59,011 nucleotides of DNA. Origin: Verrucomicrobiota bacterium (lineage in GTDB: Bacteria > Verrucomicrobiota > Verrucomicrobiae > Limisphaerales > UBA11358). Numbering within the stretch: the stretch's first letter is position 1; every line of letters begins with the position of its first letter. Where the stretch lies: positions 1 to 59,011 of the forward strand of contig JACZKP010000131.1 in the NCBI GenBank assembly GCA_014860005.1. Reading direction: 5' to 3'. Made by a program: the position numbers and the translations under genes. This document shows, piece after piece, positions 1 through 9,027 of the stretch. The notes below the pieces were generated by a model. That model was not told the DNA's origin. It ran no database searches and worked only from the letters and a program-made list of their open reading frames with translations.

Positions 1-1
1 C

Positions 2-72
2 TGTCCCTTGGTCGAGGGCTTTCGTCGGCCTTCGCTTCGCTCAGGCCTCCTCAAGCCCTCGACCAAGGGACA
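2..72. repeat. Long perfect inverted repeat
   Basis: Two perfect 20-bp arms, tgtcccttggtcgagggctt at 2-21 and its reverse complement at 53-72, enclose a 31-bp centre that itself contains a small inverted repeat (ggcct/aggcc). No T-run follows, so it looks more like a REP/BIME-type dispersed palindrome than a simple terminator. The rest of 73-241 holds no recognisable gene. Confidence 0.75.
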
Positions 73-241
73 CATAACACAGCCCCATCGCTTGTCTCCT
101 TTTGAACTCGCAGCCGTCTCCTTTTGTTTCCGCCCCGACAGGAAATTACAGCGCAAATGTGGAGGCAAATTGCCTGGATAAACAATGTCGTGAAATTGCC
201 CTTGCATGGAACTGAAGTTAACAACAGCCTTTCAAAGTTCT

Positions 242-790
242 ATGAGCCTAGGCCGGCAGTTCATCTCTTGCTATCTGGCACTCTGCTTCGCATTTGCGGG
301 TGCGGTTGGCTTGAGCCCTGTCTTGCATCACTTGATAGAGCACGGCGGAAAGGGGACCGCGCACACGCATGTCGGCTTCACGCCACCAGCAGCCAACGCC
401 GGTCACCACCATCACCACGCACATTCCCACCGCCACAGCCCTAATCCGGATGAAACCCATGCGGCGAACTGGTTCACTCACAGCCACAAGCCATTTGAGT
501 TCCCAAAGATTTCACTCAGCCGTCTAGGGCAGGCCCTAATGCATCTCCTGGAGCGCAATCCGCCACTAAACTCCGGTTCGTCACCCACGGATGACGATCC
601 TGACCATGAACATCACAGTCTCCCCCAATTGTTGGCCAGCGGCCTGATTGACCAGCACCTTGACTCTCCGCTGGTTCAGGTTGCCGAACTTGCTCCAACT
701 TTCCTCAATGTCCCATGCCTCGGGGTGCCCGCAGTTCGCGATTGGGACGCGCAATCCGCCAGCCGGGCTCCGCCCTTCGCACGGAGTTGA
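242..790 (+). CDS. His-rich exported small protein, possibly metal-binding
   Basis: The protein is 182 aa from the ATG at 242; an upstream in-frame ATG at 206 would add 12 residues, but 242 places a Sec-like hydrophobic segment right after the start. The middle carries a His cluster (GHHHHHAHSHRH) and a second one (DPDHEHHS), which suggests binding of Zn, Co, Ni or Cu outside the cytoplasm. The overall plan (signal, His-rich centre, C-terminus ending in Arg/Pro/Pro) resembles small DUF2946-like proteins found with metal transport genes; this is an impression from pattern only. No enzymatic motif is visible. The next genes downstream include a CobN-like chelatase, so a metal or tetrapyrrole role is plausible but inferred. 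Confidence 0.6.
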   Translation: MSLGRQFISCYLALCFAFAGAVGLSPVLHHLIEHGGKGTAHTHVGFTPPAANAGHHHHHAHSHRHSPNPDETHAANWFTHSHKPFEFPKISLSRLGQALMHLLERNPPLNSGSSPTDDDPDHEHHSLPQLLASGLIDQHLDSPLVQVAELAPTFLNVPCLGVPAVRDWDAQSASRAPPFARS

Positions 791-1040
791 CTGGCTCTCG
801 ATGTCGCCGAGTTCTGTCGGCGGAGCAAATCAAGCATCCGCGTCCGGCAGTCCGGTGGATTTCATGAATTGGGCTGGTCGGCTCACTCCTCGCCTCAAAA
901 CTGTCTCCTAAGACGCAATCCGTGGTGTCTCTCTCTGGTTTTCGCCGCAGCGCGAAAACCTGGAATCACAGAACCCTCCGGAATCTCGTGAAGACAGCGG
1001 CAAGAAACTGTTGTTTCAGAACCAGAACACGATTGCATGA

Positions 1041-1697
1041 ATGAAACCGGCTGCCCATTCCAGCTTTGCATCATTGCACGGAAACCCTCCGCGCAATGAT
1101 CGTCGCGCCTGGCTGGCGTTTACGCTCATTGAATTGCTGGTGGTGATTGCGATCATCGCGATCTTGGCGGCACTGTTGCTGCCCGCGTTGGCAAGGTCCA
1201 GGGAACAAGGCAAGCGTGCCGGGTGTCTGAACAACCTTCGCCAAATTGGCCTGGCGGTTCAGATGTATGCGGACGACACCAAGTCCTTTCCGCCCGCCTG
1301 GATTGATTCCACGACGCGCTGGATGGATTTAATCAAACCGTTCATCGCCAAGAAATCACGCGTGTACCTCTGTCCGTCTGACCTCAAGCAAGTGACCGTA
1401 ACCTGGGATCCTGAAATCTTTCTCAGTTATGGCATCAACTCGTTTCGCTTCGCCGGCCAGGACACGTGCTTCTGGTATGGGGTGAAACCAGGCGCCGTGG
1501 CCCGTCCCTCCGGCACGATCAGTTACGCCGATTGCACGCCGGGAAAATACTACTGTGGCGGCGGCGGCATGTTCACCAATCCCGTCGTGGACGTGGATTA
1601 CCGCCACCTCAAGAAAGGCTTCGTGGCGCTCTATTGCGACGGTCACGTCGAAACCAAAACTCAAACTCAACAAAGCGATTGGGACGCTTCCAAATAG
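1041..1697 (+). CDS. Pseudopilin-like protein, prepilin N-terminal cleavage/methylation domain
   Basis: This 218-aa protein has the prepilin peptidase site and hydrophobic helix [20 protein letters not shown] at residues about 26-46, followed by the [28 protein letters not shown] segment typical of the very abundant type II secretion G-like proteins of Verrucomicrobiota and Planctomycetota. Near the C-terminus it has the CDGHVE motif of the DUF1559/H-X9-DG family. The unusually long pre-leader (about 26 residues, basic) is common in this group. Such proteins are processed by a PilD-type peptidase and inserted in the inner membrane; the exact role of the many paralogues is not known. Confidence 0.9.
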   Translation: MKPAAHSSFASLHGNPPRNDRRAWLAFTLIELLVVIAIIAILAALLLPALARSREQGKRAGCLNNLRQIGLAVQMYADDTKSFPPAWIDSTTRWMDLIKPFIAKKSRVYLCPSDLKQVTVTWDPEIFLSYGINSFRFAGQDTCFWYGVKPGAVARPSGTISYADCTPGKYYCGGGGMFTNPVVDVDYRHLKKGFVALYCDGHVETKTQTQQSDWDASK

Positions 1698-1751
1698 TTC
1701 TCAGGAAGCGACACCCGCACCATCAACAACCAAACAAACAATTCAGCAGAT

Positions 1752-2984
1752 ATGAAACCGATAGTCGTCAAGCGACAGAAGCCGAAATTGTCGAAACATC
1801 CAGCATCGCATCAAGCCAGCTTTCAACCGGCCATCGGGCTGGCAGTGGCATTTCTTGCGGGAATCGCCCTCCCCACCTCAACCGCTCATGCCGGCTACGC
1901 AGCGCCAGGACAGGGCCTGCAAACCGTAACGAGCGGCACTGTGCCCAATGGCGCATTATTCATGGAAACGCGCGCGACGTGGATCAACACTCCCACTCCG
2001 CCCAAACCTTATGTCGTGGACGTGGGATTCACGCTGCCGGCATGCGACTCAGTGGCTGTGAGCCGGCTGGTGATGACGATCTGGGGCGGCACCGCCAATT
2101 ACATCTGCAACCTCAACGTGCAGATCAACGGAGTAAACGTTCCGGGCGCCGCTCCACTCACGTTCGGTACCACGACCGACACGAACGCCGTCTTTAGTGC
2201 CACCGCGCCCAGTGTCTATGGCAGTGGTGCTGGCGTCTGGCTCGTCGGCCTGCCGGTGCCGACCGGGATGCTCTACACGGATGGCCGCTCCAATCACGTG
2301 CAACTCATCGTCACCACGCCGGACACTTTTGATGGTCGCATTAATCACGTGACCCTTCTGGCAGTCTATCAATCGGCGGCACTGAACCACACCTTCGAGT
2401 ATCTGTTGGCCGAAGGCAGTGGCGACATCTATCGTGCGCCATCGGCGGTCCAGGTGGACGCGCGGACCGTTCATCTCGGCCCGGTGAATCCAACTGACGC
2501 CACCACAGCCCGACTGCGTGCGCTCTACACCTACGGTGACATCAACCAGAATGACCGCCTTTATTTCAACGGCATGCAACTCGGTGGCGACGACGTGGCC
2601 AATCACGACAGCAGCGTGACCGGCTTGGGATTCGCACCGGACGTGGTGAACTTTGACGTGCTGCCTCATCTTGCCGCCAGTAACGCCGTGACGTTCTCCG
2701 TCTCGGTGGCGGATGTTCCCGACACCCGCGAGACGAGTCTTCGGCCTCAACTGGCAGTTCTGGAAGTGACGCGCCCACCGTTGCCGAAACTAGCCATTGC
2801 GCTGAACGTCGTCGTCTCCTGGCCCGCCACGGCCGACACTTATCAACTGGAGTTCCGTCCGACTGCGGACTCGGGCGATTGGACTTCCGTGACCAACGCG
2901 TCGGTGATAATCAACGGCCAGAACACCGTCATTCTGCCGCGCACCAGCCCGCAGGAATTCTATCAACTGAAAAAAACCAACTGA
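1752..2984 (+). CDS. DUF3344-like exported protein
   Basis: The 410-aa protein has a basic N-terminus and a hydrophobic segment ending in Ala-His-Ala at about residue 45, consistent with Sec export. The body is beta-rich and matches what I recall of DUF3344: a paired module with VVDVGFTLPACDSV, RLVMTIWGGTANY, then TFDGRINHVTLLAVYQ and a FEYLLAEGSGDIY segment. DUF3344 proteins occur in methanogens next to the same proton-channel, DUF2149 and CobN genes seen here at 3095-7982, which supports the call. The last ~75 residues form a module ending QEFYQLKKTN, shared with other secreted proteins in this window. Likely surface or periplasmic; the ligand is unknown. Confidence 0.7.
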   Translation: MKPIVVKRQKPKLSKHPASHQASFQPAIGLAVAFLAGIALPTSTAHAGYAAPGQGLQTVTSGTVPNGALFMETRATWINTPTPPKPYVVDVGFTLPACDSVAVSRLVMTIWGGTANYICNLNVQINGVNVPGAAPLTFGTTTDTNAVFSATAPSVYGSGAGVWLVGLPVPTGMLYTDGRSNHVQLIVTTPDTFDGRINHVTLLAVYQSAALNHTFEYLLAEGSGDIYRAPSAVQVDARTVHLGPVNPTDATTARLRALYTYGDINQNDRLYFNGMQLGGDDVANHDSSVTGLGFAPDVVNFDVLPHLAASNAVTFSVSVADVPDTRETSLRPQLAVLEVTRPPLPKLAIALNVVVSWPATADTYQLEFRPTADSGDWTSVTNASVIINGQNTVILPRTSPQEFYQLKKTN

Positions 2985-2998
2985 GGCAACGCTGCGCC

Positions 2999-3028
2999 CT
3001 TTCGCGCGCGTGTATAACTGCGCGAAAG
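2999..3028. other. Hairpin between DUF3344-like gene and proton-channel gene
   Basis: An 8-bp perfect stem (ctttcgcg at 2999-3006 and cgcgaaag at 3021-3028) lies in the 110-bp gap before the MotA/TolQ/ExbB gene. There is no T-run, so it may be an mRNA-processing or attenuation structure rather than a terminator. Confidence 0.35.
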
Positions 3029-3094
3029 CGGCCCTGAGCTATTTTCAACCGAACTTGAACAAGATGACAACCTTGCCTGCGGAATCACAACTCC

Positions 3095-3649
3095 ATGAGC
3101 GCCATTGACCAACTCAGAGAACTGTTCCATCACATCGCCGCCTTGCTGGTCTGGCCGGTGCTGCTTGGGCTGATTGGCCTCATGGCCGCGATGCTGATAT
3201 CCATCGGCGCCTTCGCCCGCGAAGCGTGGGATCGCCGCGCCGGTCGTCGCCGCGCGTTTGAACGAGCGCGAGCGGTGCTTGACCAGATTGCCACCACGCA
3301 ACCCGGTGAGAGCCTTGATCTGCGCTTGGAACAACACCTGCAAGACACCGAGCGTCTGCGTTGGCGGGCGCTGGGGCGATTGCGATTGGCGGTGCGCGTG
3401 GGACCTTCGCTCGGCCTGATGGGCACGCTCATCCCGATGGCCAATGCATTGCAGGGTCTCGCTGACGGGAATCTGCCGGCGCTGGCCAGCAACATGGTCA
3501 CCGCGTTTGCGGCAACCGTCATCGGCTTGAGCATCAGTGTCACCGCCTACCTGATTGCCGCTGCCCGTGAGAGTTGGGTGCGTGCCGACACGCAGGCGTT
3601 GAATTTCCACGCCGAGCACCTTTTGCGAAAGGCCACCTCCAAGGAGTAA
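3095..3649 (+). CDS. MotA/TolQ/ExbB family proton channel protein
   Basis: The 184-aa inner-membrane protein has three hydrophobic segments (residues about 12-40, 105-120 and 128-155). The conserved family signature is clear in GPSLGLMGTLIPMANALQGL and in the following AFAATVIGLSISVTAYLI helix. Members use the proton gradient to energise a partner, as ExbB does with ExbD/TonB. No ExbD is present; the next gene, a DUF2149 protein with one membrane span, sits where ExbD would be and is probably its partner. The gene end contains the AAGGAG ribosome binding site (3641-3646) of that next gene, so the two are translated from one message. Confidence 0.88.
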   Translation: MSAIDQLRELFHHIAALLVWPVLLGLIGLMAAMLISIGAFAREAWDRRAGRRRAFERARAVLDQIATTQPGESLDLRLEQHLQDTERLRWRALGRLRLAVRVGPSLGLMGTLIPMANALQGLADGNLPALASNMVTAFAATVIGLSISVTAYLIAAARESWVRADTQALNFHAEHLLRKATSKE

Positions 3650-3652
3650 ACT

Positions 3653-4012
3653 ATGCGCTTTGTAAACCGCCAACGCATTGCCGCGCACGGCGCTGCCCCC
3701 GGTTACGATGAAGATCCGCTCGCCGGGATCGCCAACCTGTTCGACATCAGCGTCGCGTTCATCGTTGCGCTGTTGATTGCGCTCTTCGCGCTGTTTTCCT
3801 CCGGCGCGTTGCTCGACAAGAACTCGAACGTTACCCTTGTCAAACAGACCGAGTCCGGCGAGATGGAAATCATCACGAAGGAGGGCGCGCAGATCAAGGT
3901 GCAGAAGGTCACTGACAAAACGCTCTCCGGCCAGGGCACACGCCTTGGCACAGCGTATCGCCTTGCCAATGGCCAGGTCGTGTACGTGCCTGACGATGAG
4001 TCCAAACCGTAA
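3653..4012 (+). CDS. DUF2149 domain protein, probable ExbD-like partner
   Basis: The 119-aa protein starts 3 bases after the proton-channel stop and has a clear AAGGAG at 3641-3646, spaced 6 bases from the ATG. It has one membrane span (FIVALLIALFALFSSGALL, residues about 38-57), a short cytosolic N-terminus with a DPLAGIANLFDISVAF segment, and a polar C-terminal part. This is the DUF2149 layout; in methanogens and some Bacteroidota such genes sit between a MotA/TolQ/ExbB gene and a cobN-like gene, exactly as here. By topology it resembles ExbD/TolR (one span, periplasmic domain), so I infer that it forms an energising complex with the upstream channel for the CobN-like protein. Confidence 0.82.
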   Translation: MRFVNRQRIAAHGAAPGYDEDPLAGIANLFDISVAFIVALLIALFALFSSGALLDKNSNVTLVKQTESGEMEIITKEGAQIKVQKVTDKTLSGQGTRLGTAYRLANGQVVYVPDDESKP

Positions 4013-7000
4013 AACGTCCGCGTTGCCGGGCGCGCATTGCGTGAAGCATCTGCTCAAACTTGTCGCTCTCGCCACGTTGCTGCCGGCCCTCATCACGGGA
4101 GCAGCACCCGTGAAGGTGTCGCTGCTCACCGGTGATGCTCATTCGGCGGCAGCCCTCGGTGCGATCACCGAACTGCGGCGCGATCCCGCACTGCGCGAGG
4201 TGACCGTGCGCGCCTTTTCGCGTCTGGGAGTGACTGACCTGGATCGGCGATTTGTGCGCGAAAGCGACATCATCATTGGCTACCCGCGCGATGCCTCGCT
4301 GCTGCGTTCGTTGGATGAGGAGATTCGCGCGGCAGCCCGGCGCGGCAGTCTGGTGGCAAGCGTTGGGAATGTATTGGAATCCGAATTCTCGGAGTTGGGT
4401 TTCAATCGCGATGCCGCCTTAGCCGCATATTTCGAAGGCGGCGGGCAAGCCAACCTGATGCAAATGCTTCGCGCCGCGCTTGCCCGTCAACATCGGCCCC
4501 AACTGAAATTCTCTCCGCCGACAACCATGCCGGAAATCGGCTTCTTCGACGTGGCCAGCGGACGCGCGTCTGAAAGCTTCGAAGATTACGCCTCAACCTA
4601 CCAGAACCGGCATCCAGAGCATCGGGATCGCGCCTGGATTGGAGTTTACTTTTCGCGTGACACAGCCACCTCCGGCCAGACGGAGCTGCTTTCCGCCATC
4701 GGTGCCGCGTTGGAACGGCGCGGCTTCAACGCCCTGTTTGCTTATGGCTATCCACCGGACGTGGCCGTGCCGAAATTGTTCATGGACCCTGACGGTCAGC
4801 GTCGAGTCGAAGCCATCGCCGCCATCACGATGAAGATTGGCAACGTTCCGGACAAGCTGGTGCCGCTGCTCTCGCAACTCGATGTACCGGTGTTCAACGC
4901 CATCGCGCTCAACAGCCAGAGCCGCGCCGAATGGGAAGCCTCGGCGAGCGGATTGGATATTATTGAGCGTTCGTGGCAGGTCGGCAGCGCGGAACTCGGC
5001 GGCGCCATTGCCCCGACGATTGTGGCCTCGAAAGAAAAGTTGGTTGATGTGGCCACGGGACTTGCCTACGTGTCCATCATGCCCATGCCCGAGCGCGTCG
5101 AACGGTTGGCGGAACGAGTGCAGGCCAGCGTGCGGCTGCGACACGAATCGCCAGCCCAAAAGCGGGTTGCCATCATCTACTACAACTACCCGCCCGGCAA
5201 AGGGAACATCGGCGCCTCCTACTTGAACGTGTTGCCCAATTCCCTGGCGCAAATCCTCAGCCGGTTGCGCGACGATGGTTACAACGCTGACGGCGCGCCG
5301 CAGACGGAGGATGAATTATCCACCGCGATTCGCACCTATGCGAGCAATCCTGAACTCACACCCGGAGTCAACGCTGCCATTGATGAACTCGCGCGCTCGG
5401 GCCGGGTGCCCTTGCTGCCCCTGGCGGAATACCGGGCGTGGTTTGAACAATTGCCGCCGGGGTTTCGCCGGCAGATTCTCGACAAGTGGGGCGAACCGGA
5501 AGAGAGCGACGTCATGATCTGGCGCGACGCGGAGGGCCGCGCATTTGTGGTTTTTCCCGCGTTGCGCTGGGGCAACCTGCTTTTTGCACCGCAACCCACC
5601 CGCGGTTGGGAGCAAGACCTCGACGACGATGCGCATCATCACGGGCACAGCCATGATTCTCCGGAACGGAAGCGCACCATGACCGTCTGTCGTTATCACG
5701 ACGTGACGCTGCCGCCGCATCATCAATACCTCGCTTTCTATCTCTGGCTGCAAAAGAGCTTCGACGCCCACGCCATGATTCACGTCGGCACGCACGCCTC
5801 GCACGAATGGCTGCCCGGCAAGGAAGTCGGATTCACCGCGGCGGACACGGGGGAAATCCTCGTGGGCGCCGTGCCCCAGTTTTATCCGTTTATCATGGAC
5901 GATGTTGGTGAAGGCTTGCAGGCCAAGCGCCGCGCCATGGCCGCCATGATCAGTCACCTGACCCCGCCGTTGGATCGCGCCAGCCTCAATCCCGAACTCC
6001 GCGAAATCATGAGCATCATCAGCGATTACCAACTGGCGCGGGACAAAGGCTCTCTCGCCAGGGATGACCTGCGGCGCAACCTCGCGGCAAAGTGCGAGAA
6101 GATTGGTCTGTTCAAAGACCTGGCCATTTCACTGTCTCCGGATGGCCTGCTGACCGACGAGCAGGTGGAGGAGATTGAACATCATGCGAAGGAGATCGGC
6201 GAAAAGCTCACGCCCTTTGGCATGCATACATTCGGTGTCGCTCCGACCGAACCGCTTCGTGCGGCCACGGCTGAAGCCATTCTCTCGCTCGAACCAGATC
6301 TCTCCGCCGATGAACACGCGCGCCGCAAGACGGACCTCATGTCGCGCATCGAAGCCTCCGCGCGCGCGGAACTGGATGCGCTCGCCGCCGGCCTCGCCGG
6401 CCGCTACATCGCCGCTGGCCCCGGCAGCGATCCGGTGCGCAATCCCGACGCGCTGCCCACCGGGAGAAATTTTTACGGCTTTGATCCTTCCCGCATGCCC
6501 ACGCCGGCCATTTATGCCGCCGGCGTGCGGCTTGCATCTGATTTCATTGAATCCTACCGCAAGCGGCACAGTGGAAATCCTCCGAACCGGCTGGTCTTCA
6601 ATCTATGGGGAACTGAAACCAGCCGGCACGAAGGCGTCATGGAGGCACAGATTCTCGCGCTCATGGGCGTGCGTCCAAGCTGGGACGCACGCGGTCGGGT
6701 GCAGGGCGTGGAGTTGATCACGCGCTCCGAGTTGGGCCGTCCGCGCGTGGACGTGACAATCGTTCCCTCGGGGCTTTATCGCGACTTGTTTGCCGGCCTG
6801 ATGTTGCTGCTGGACGAGGCGGTGAACGTGGTAAAAACCGACCGCAGCGCCGACAATCCGCTGCGGCAAAACATCGCCACCACGCGGGCGGCCCTGGAGG
6901 CGCGCGGCGTTGCGCCAGCGGAAGCCGAACAGTTGGCCTCGGTGCGCTTGTTCAGCGTGCCGTCCGGGGCCTACGGCACCGGTCTGGACCACGTGATTCA

Positions 7001-7982
7001 ACAGGCCGACGGTTGGACCAACGATTTGCAGGTGGCGGAGGTCTTTTTCAACCGCATGAGCCATCTCTTCGGACAAGGGTTCTGGGGCGCCCGACCCAGC
7101 CGGGACGGCCAGGACCCTGGACTGGCCCAGCAAGTTCTGCGGCTTGCCTTCAAAAACACTAAAGGCGTGATTCACAGCCGCTCCTCCAACCTGTATGGAG
7201 CGATAGACAGCGATGATTTCTACCAATACCTGGGCGGCACAGCGCTCGCCGTGCGCCACGCCAACGACAAAGCGGCGGAAGTGTTCATCACCGATCTGAG
7301 CAACCCAAGGGCTGGCGAAACGCTAACCCTTGAGCGGTTCATGGGCCGCGAACTGCGCGCGCGTTATCTCAACCCAAAGTGGATCGAAGCCATGCTGAAG
7401 GAGGGTTACGCCGGCGCGCGGGTCTTTCAACAGGTCACGGACCATCTCTGGGGTTGGCAAGTCACCGTGCCCGAAGCGGTGGACGCCTCCAAGTGGCAGG
7501 AAATGTACGAAACCTACGTGCAGGACCGTTACCAGCTCAACATCCGCGAGAAGCTTCGCGCCGCCGAAAACCTCGAGGCCTACAAGGCCATCATTGACCG
7601 CCTGTTGACCGTCATCGAAAAGAGCTACTGGAACGCCGCGCCGGAAACGGTTGCCCGCTTGCGCGAAACTCAGTCCGATCTTGCGCCCGCCGTGGTTGCG
7701 GAACACCAGTCCATCGCGCAACGCGCCGATGCGTACCTCGGCCCGGCGCCAAGCCTGACTCCGCCGGCTGTGCCCACGCCTGCCCAGGCGACCCGGACAA
7801 TACCACCGTCCGGTCTTCAGGAAGTGCGCGGTCGGGTTCTGGAAGAGCAGGTCAGCAAGGACTCACATTCAATCGTGGCGGCTGTGGTTTGGTCGCCGCG
7901 CCTGGTTGTGATGGGTATTATCGCGTTGATCCTGATTGTTGCAGGCTGGTGGCGGCAGGGGCGCGACGAGTTCAATGTGTGA
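3996..7982 (+). CDS. Membrane-anchored extracytoplasmic CobN/HmuS-like chelatase
   Basis: The frame is open far upstream, but the best starts are ATG 3996 (17-base overlap with the DUF2149 gene) or GTG 4041; both put a Sec signal (HLLKLVALATLLPALITGAA) at the N-terminus. From 3996 the protein has 1,328 aa, the usual size of CobN-type large subunits. Family landmarks include RVAIIYYNYPPGKGNIGASYLN, MIHVGTHASHEWLPGKEVGF and LVFNLWGTETSRHEGVMEAQ. A final membrane span (VVMGIIALILIVAGWW, about residue 1300) anchors it, so the body should face the periplasm, unlike cytoplasmic aerobic cobaltochelatase. HmuS of Bacteroidota haem loci is a similar anchored CobN relative. A His-rich loop (DDDAHHHGHSHD, about residue 543) is an extra. 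It probably inserts or removes metal in a tetrapyrrole outside the cytoplasm; no ChlI/ChlD partners are present. Confidence 0.88.
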   Translation: MSPNRKTSALPGAHCVKHLLKLVALATLLPALITGAAPVKVSLLTGDAHSAAALGAITELRRDPALREVTVRAFSRLGVTDLDRRFVRESDIIIGYPRDASLLRSLDEEIRAAARRGSLVASVGNVLESEFSELGFNRDAALAAYFEGGGQANLMQMLRAALARQHRPQLKFSPPTTMPEIGFFDVASGRASESFEDYASTYQNRHPEHRDRAWIGVYFSRDTATSGQTELLSAIGAALERRGFNALFAYGYPPDVAVPKLFMDPDGQRRVEAIAAITMKIGNVPDKLVPLLSQLDVPVFNAIALNSQSRAEWEASASGLDIIERSWQVGSAELGGAIAPTIVASKEKLVDVATGLAYVSIMPMPERVERLAERVQASVRLRHESPAQKRVAIIYYNYPPGKGNIGASYLNVLPNSLAQILSRLRDDGYNADGAPQTEDELSTAIRTYASNPELTPGVNAAIDELARSGRVPLLPLAEYRAWFEQLPPGFRRQILDKWGEPEESDVMIWRDAEGRAFVVFPALRWGNLLFAPQPTRGWEQDLDDDAHHHGHSHDSPERKRTMTVCRYHDVTLPPHHQYLAFYLWLQKSFDAHAMIHVGTHASHEWLPGKEVGFTAADTGEILVGAVPQFYPFIMDDVGEGLQAKRRAMAAMISHLTPPLDRASLNPELREIMSIISDYQLARDKGSLARDDLRRNLAAKCEKIGLFKDLAISLSPDGLLTDEQVEEIEHHAKEIGEKLTPFGMHTFGVAPTEPLRAATAEAILSLEPDLSADEHARRKTDLMSRIEASARAELDALAAGLAGRYIAAGPGSDPVRNPDALPTGRNFYGFDPSRMPTPAIYAAGVRLASDFIESYRKRHSGNPPNRLVFNLWGTETSRHEGVMEAQILALMGVRPSWDARGRVQGVELITRSELGRPRVDVTIVPSGLYRDLFAGLMLLLDEAVNVVKTDRSADNPLRQNIATTRAALEARGVAPAEAEQLASVRLFSVPSGAYGTGLDHVIQQADGWTNDLQVAEVFFNRMSHLFGQGFWGARPSRDGQDPGLAQQVLRLAFKNTKGVIHSRSSNLYGAIDSDDFYQYLGGTALAVRHANDKAAEVFITDLSNPRAGETLTLERFMGRELRARYLNPKWIEAMLKEGYAGARVFQQVTDHLWGWQVTVPEAVDASKWQEMYETYVQDRYQLNIREKLRAAENLEAYKAIIDRLLTVIEKSYWNAAPETVARLRETQSDLAPAVVAEHQSIAQRADAYLGPAPSLTPPAVPTPAQATRTIPPSGLQEVRGRVLEEQVSKDSHSIVAAVVWSPRLVVMGIIALILIVAGWWRQGRDEFNV

Positions 7983-8097
7983 ACTGAGAATTATCGCCGG
8001 ATGAGGTGTGACCTGAGCGTCTCTGTGAGGATGCCAAGGGGCGGATGCAGTGTGTTCAGACCAGGCCACTTCAGGATCACTCTTTGAAATTGCGCAT

Positions 8098-9027
8098 TCA
8101 CACAGCGAGCACGCTGCGCAGGAATTTGCAGTTGGCCTGGTAACTTGGAAGCATCTGTCCGCCCGGCGGTACGGCGCCCTCAATCTGCACCCAGCCGCGA
8201 TAGCCAATGTCGTCCAACGCAGCACGAACCTTCTTAAAGTCCACCTGACCCTGCCCCAGCAGCGCCCCGTTCTCCTTCGCGTGAAATTCGCAGATGCTTT
8301 TGCCCAACTGGCGAATCTCCGCGTAGATGTCGTAGCCCATCTTGTGCGAGTTCGCCACGTCGTAATACACCTGCACCGCCGGCGATCCAACGCGGTCCAT
8401 GATGGCCAGATGTTCGTCCGCACTTAGCCAGCTTTCGAGGCCCAGAATCACATTCTCTTTTTCAGCTCTGGGCGCAACGGCCTTGAGCCGCTTAACGACT
8501 TCGTCCGTGCCTGCGGGATCGTTCTTCAAATCGCCTTTGCCGAAGAACGCCAGCAACACAACCCGGACGCCCATTGCTTTGCAGACATCAATTGAATCAC
8601 TCACCCACTCGATGGTGCGCGGGTCGCTCTTGTAAGGAATGTTGTTCATCTCGCCGATGGCGAGGGAGGCGACCGCCAGGCCGTGTTGTTTCGCCGTGAC
8701 GCGGTAACGCTCCTGAACTTCCTGCTGACGCAGGTGCATGTCGTTGGCCGCCGTGCCCAGGCTCACTTGCACGCCATCCAGACCAATTTCTTTAGCCACT
8801 TCAAACGCCGCTGGATCGGCCAGTTTGCCAATGGACCAATCGCAGGCGCCAATTTTGAAGCCGCGCTGTTCCGCGCCGGCCAGCAGCGGTGCGAAAGGTG
8901 AGGCAAACGCGATCGCGGCGCCGGCTTGAACTGTCCTCGCCAACATGGTGCGGCGGGAAATGCGGTTGGCCGGCGCGGGGACCGCGACGGGCTGGGTCGC
9001 TTCGGGTTGGCTGGTGGTCGTCTTCAT
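8098..9027 (-). CDS. Tat-exported sugar phosphate isomerase/epimerase-like TIM-barrel protein
   Basis: The 309-aa product starts best at the ATG at 9027; the frame is open 15 codons further. A twin-arginine signal (RISRRTMLARTVQAGAAIAFA) shows folded export. The body has the AP-endonuclease-2/xylose-isomerase-like barrel: KIGACDWSIGKL at the first strand, ASLAIGEMNN, VLLAFFGKGDLK, LGLESWLSADEH with a metal-binding Glu, YYDVANSHKMGYD, ICEFHAKENG and WVQIEGAV. Residues in these strands usually hold a divalent metal. Verrucomicrobia and Planctomycetes carry many such exported paralogues, likely acting on sugars or related polyols; the substrate cannot be told. It points toward the chelatase gene and is divergent from the kinase gene. 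Confidence 0.85.
   Translation of the reverse strand: MKTTTSQPEATQPVAVPAPANRISRRTMLARTVQAGAAIAFASPFAPLLAGAEQRGFKIGACDWSIGKLADPAAFEVAKEIGLDGVQVSLGTAANDMHLRQQEVQERYRVTAKQHGLAVASLAIGEMNNIPYKSDPRTIEWVSDSIDVCKAMGVRVVLLAFFGKGDLKNDPAGTDEVVKRLKAVAPRAEKENVILGLESWLSADEHLAIMDRVGSPAVQVYYDVANSHKMGYDIYAEIRQLGKSICEFHAKENGALLGQGQVDFKKVRAALDDIGYRGWVQIEGAVPPGGQMLPSYQANCKFLRSVLAV

Noticed and set aside
2963..4129. Long minus-strand open frame (388 codons) opposite the ExbB/DUF2149/CobN start
   Set aside because: It is antisense to three genes with clear families and contains no domain; GC-rich DNA gives such shadows.
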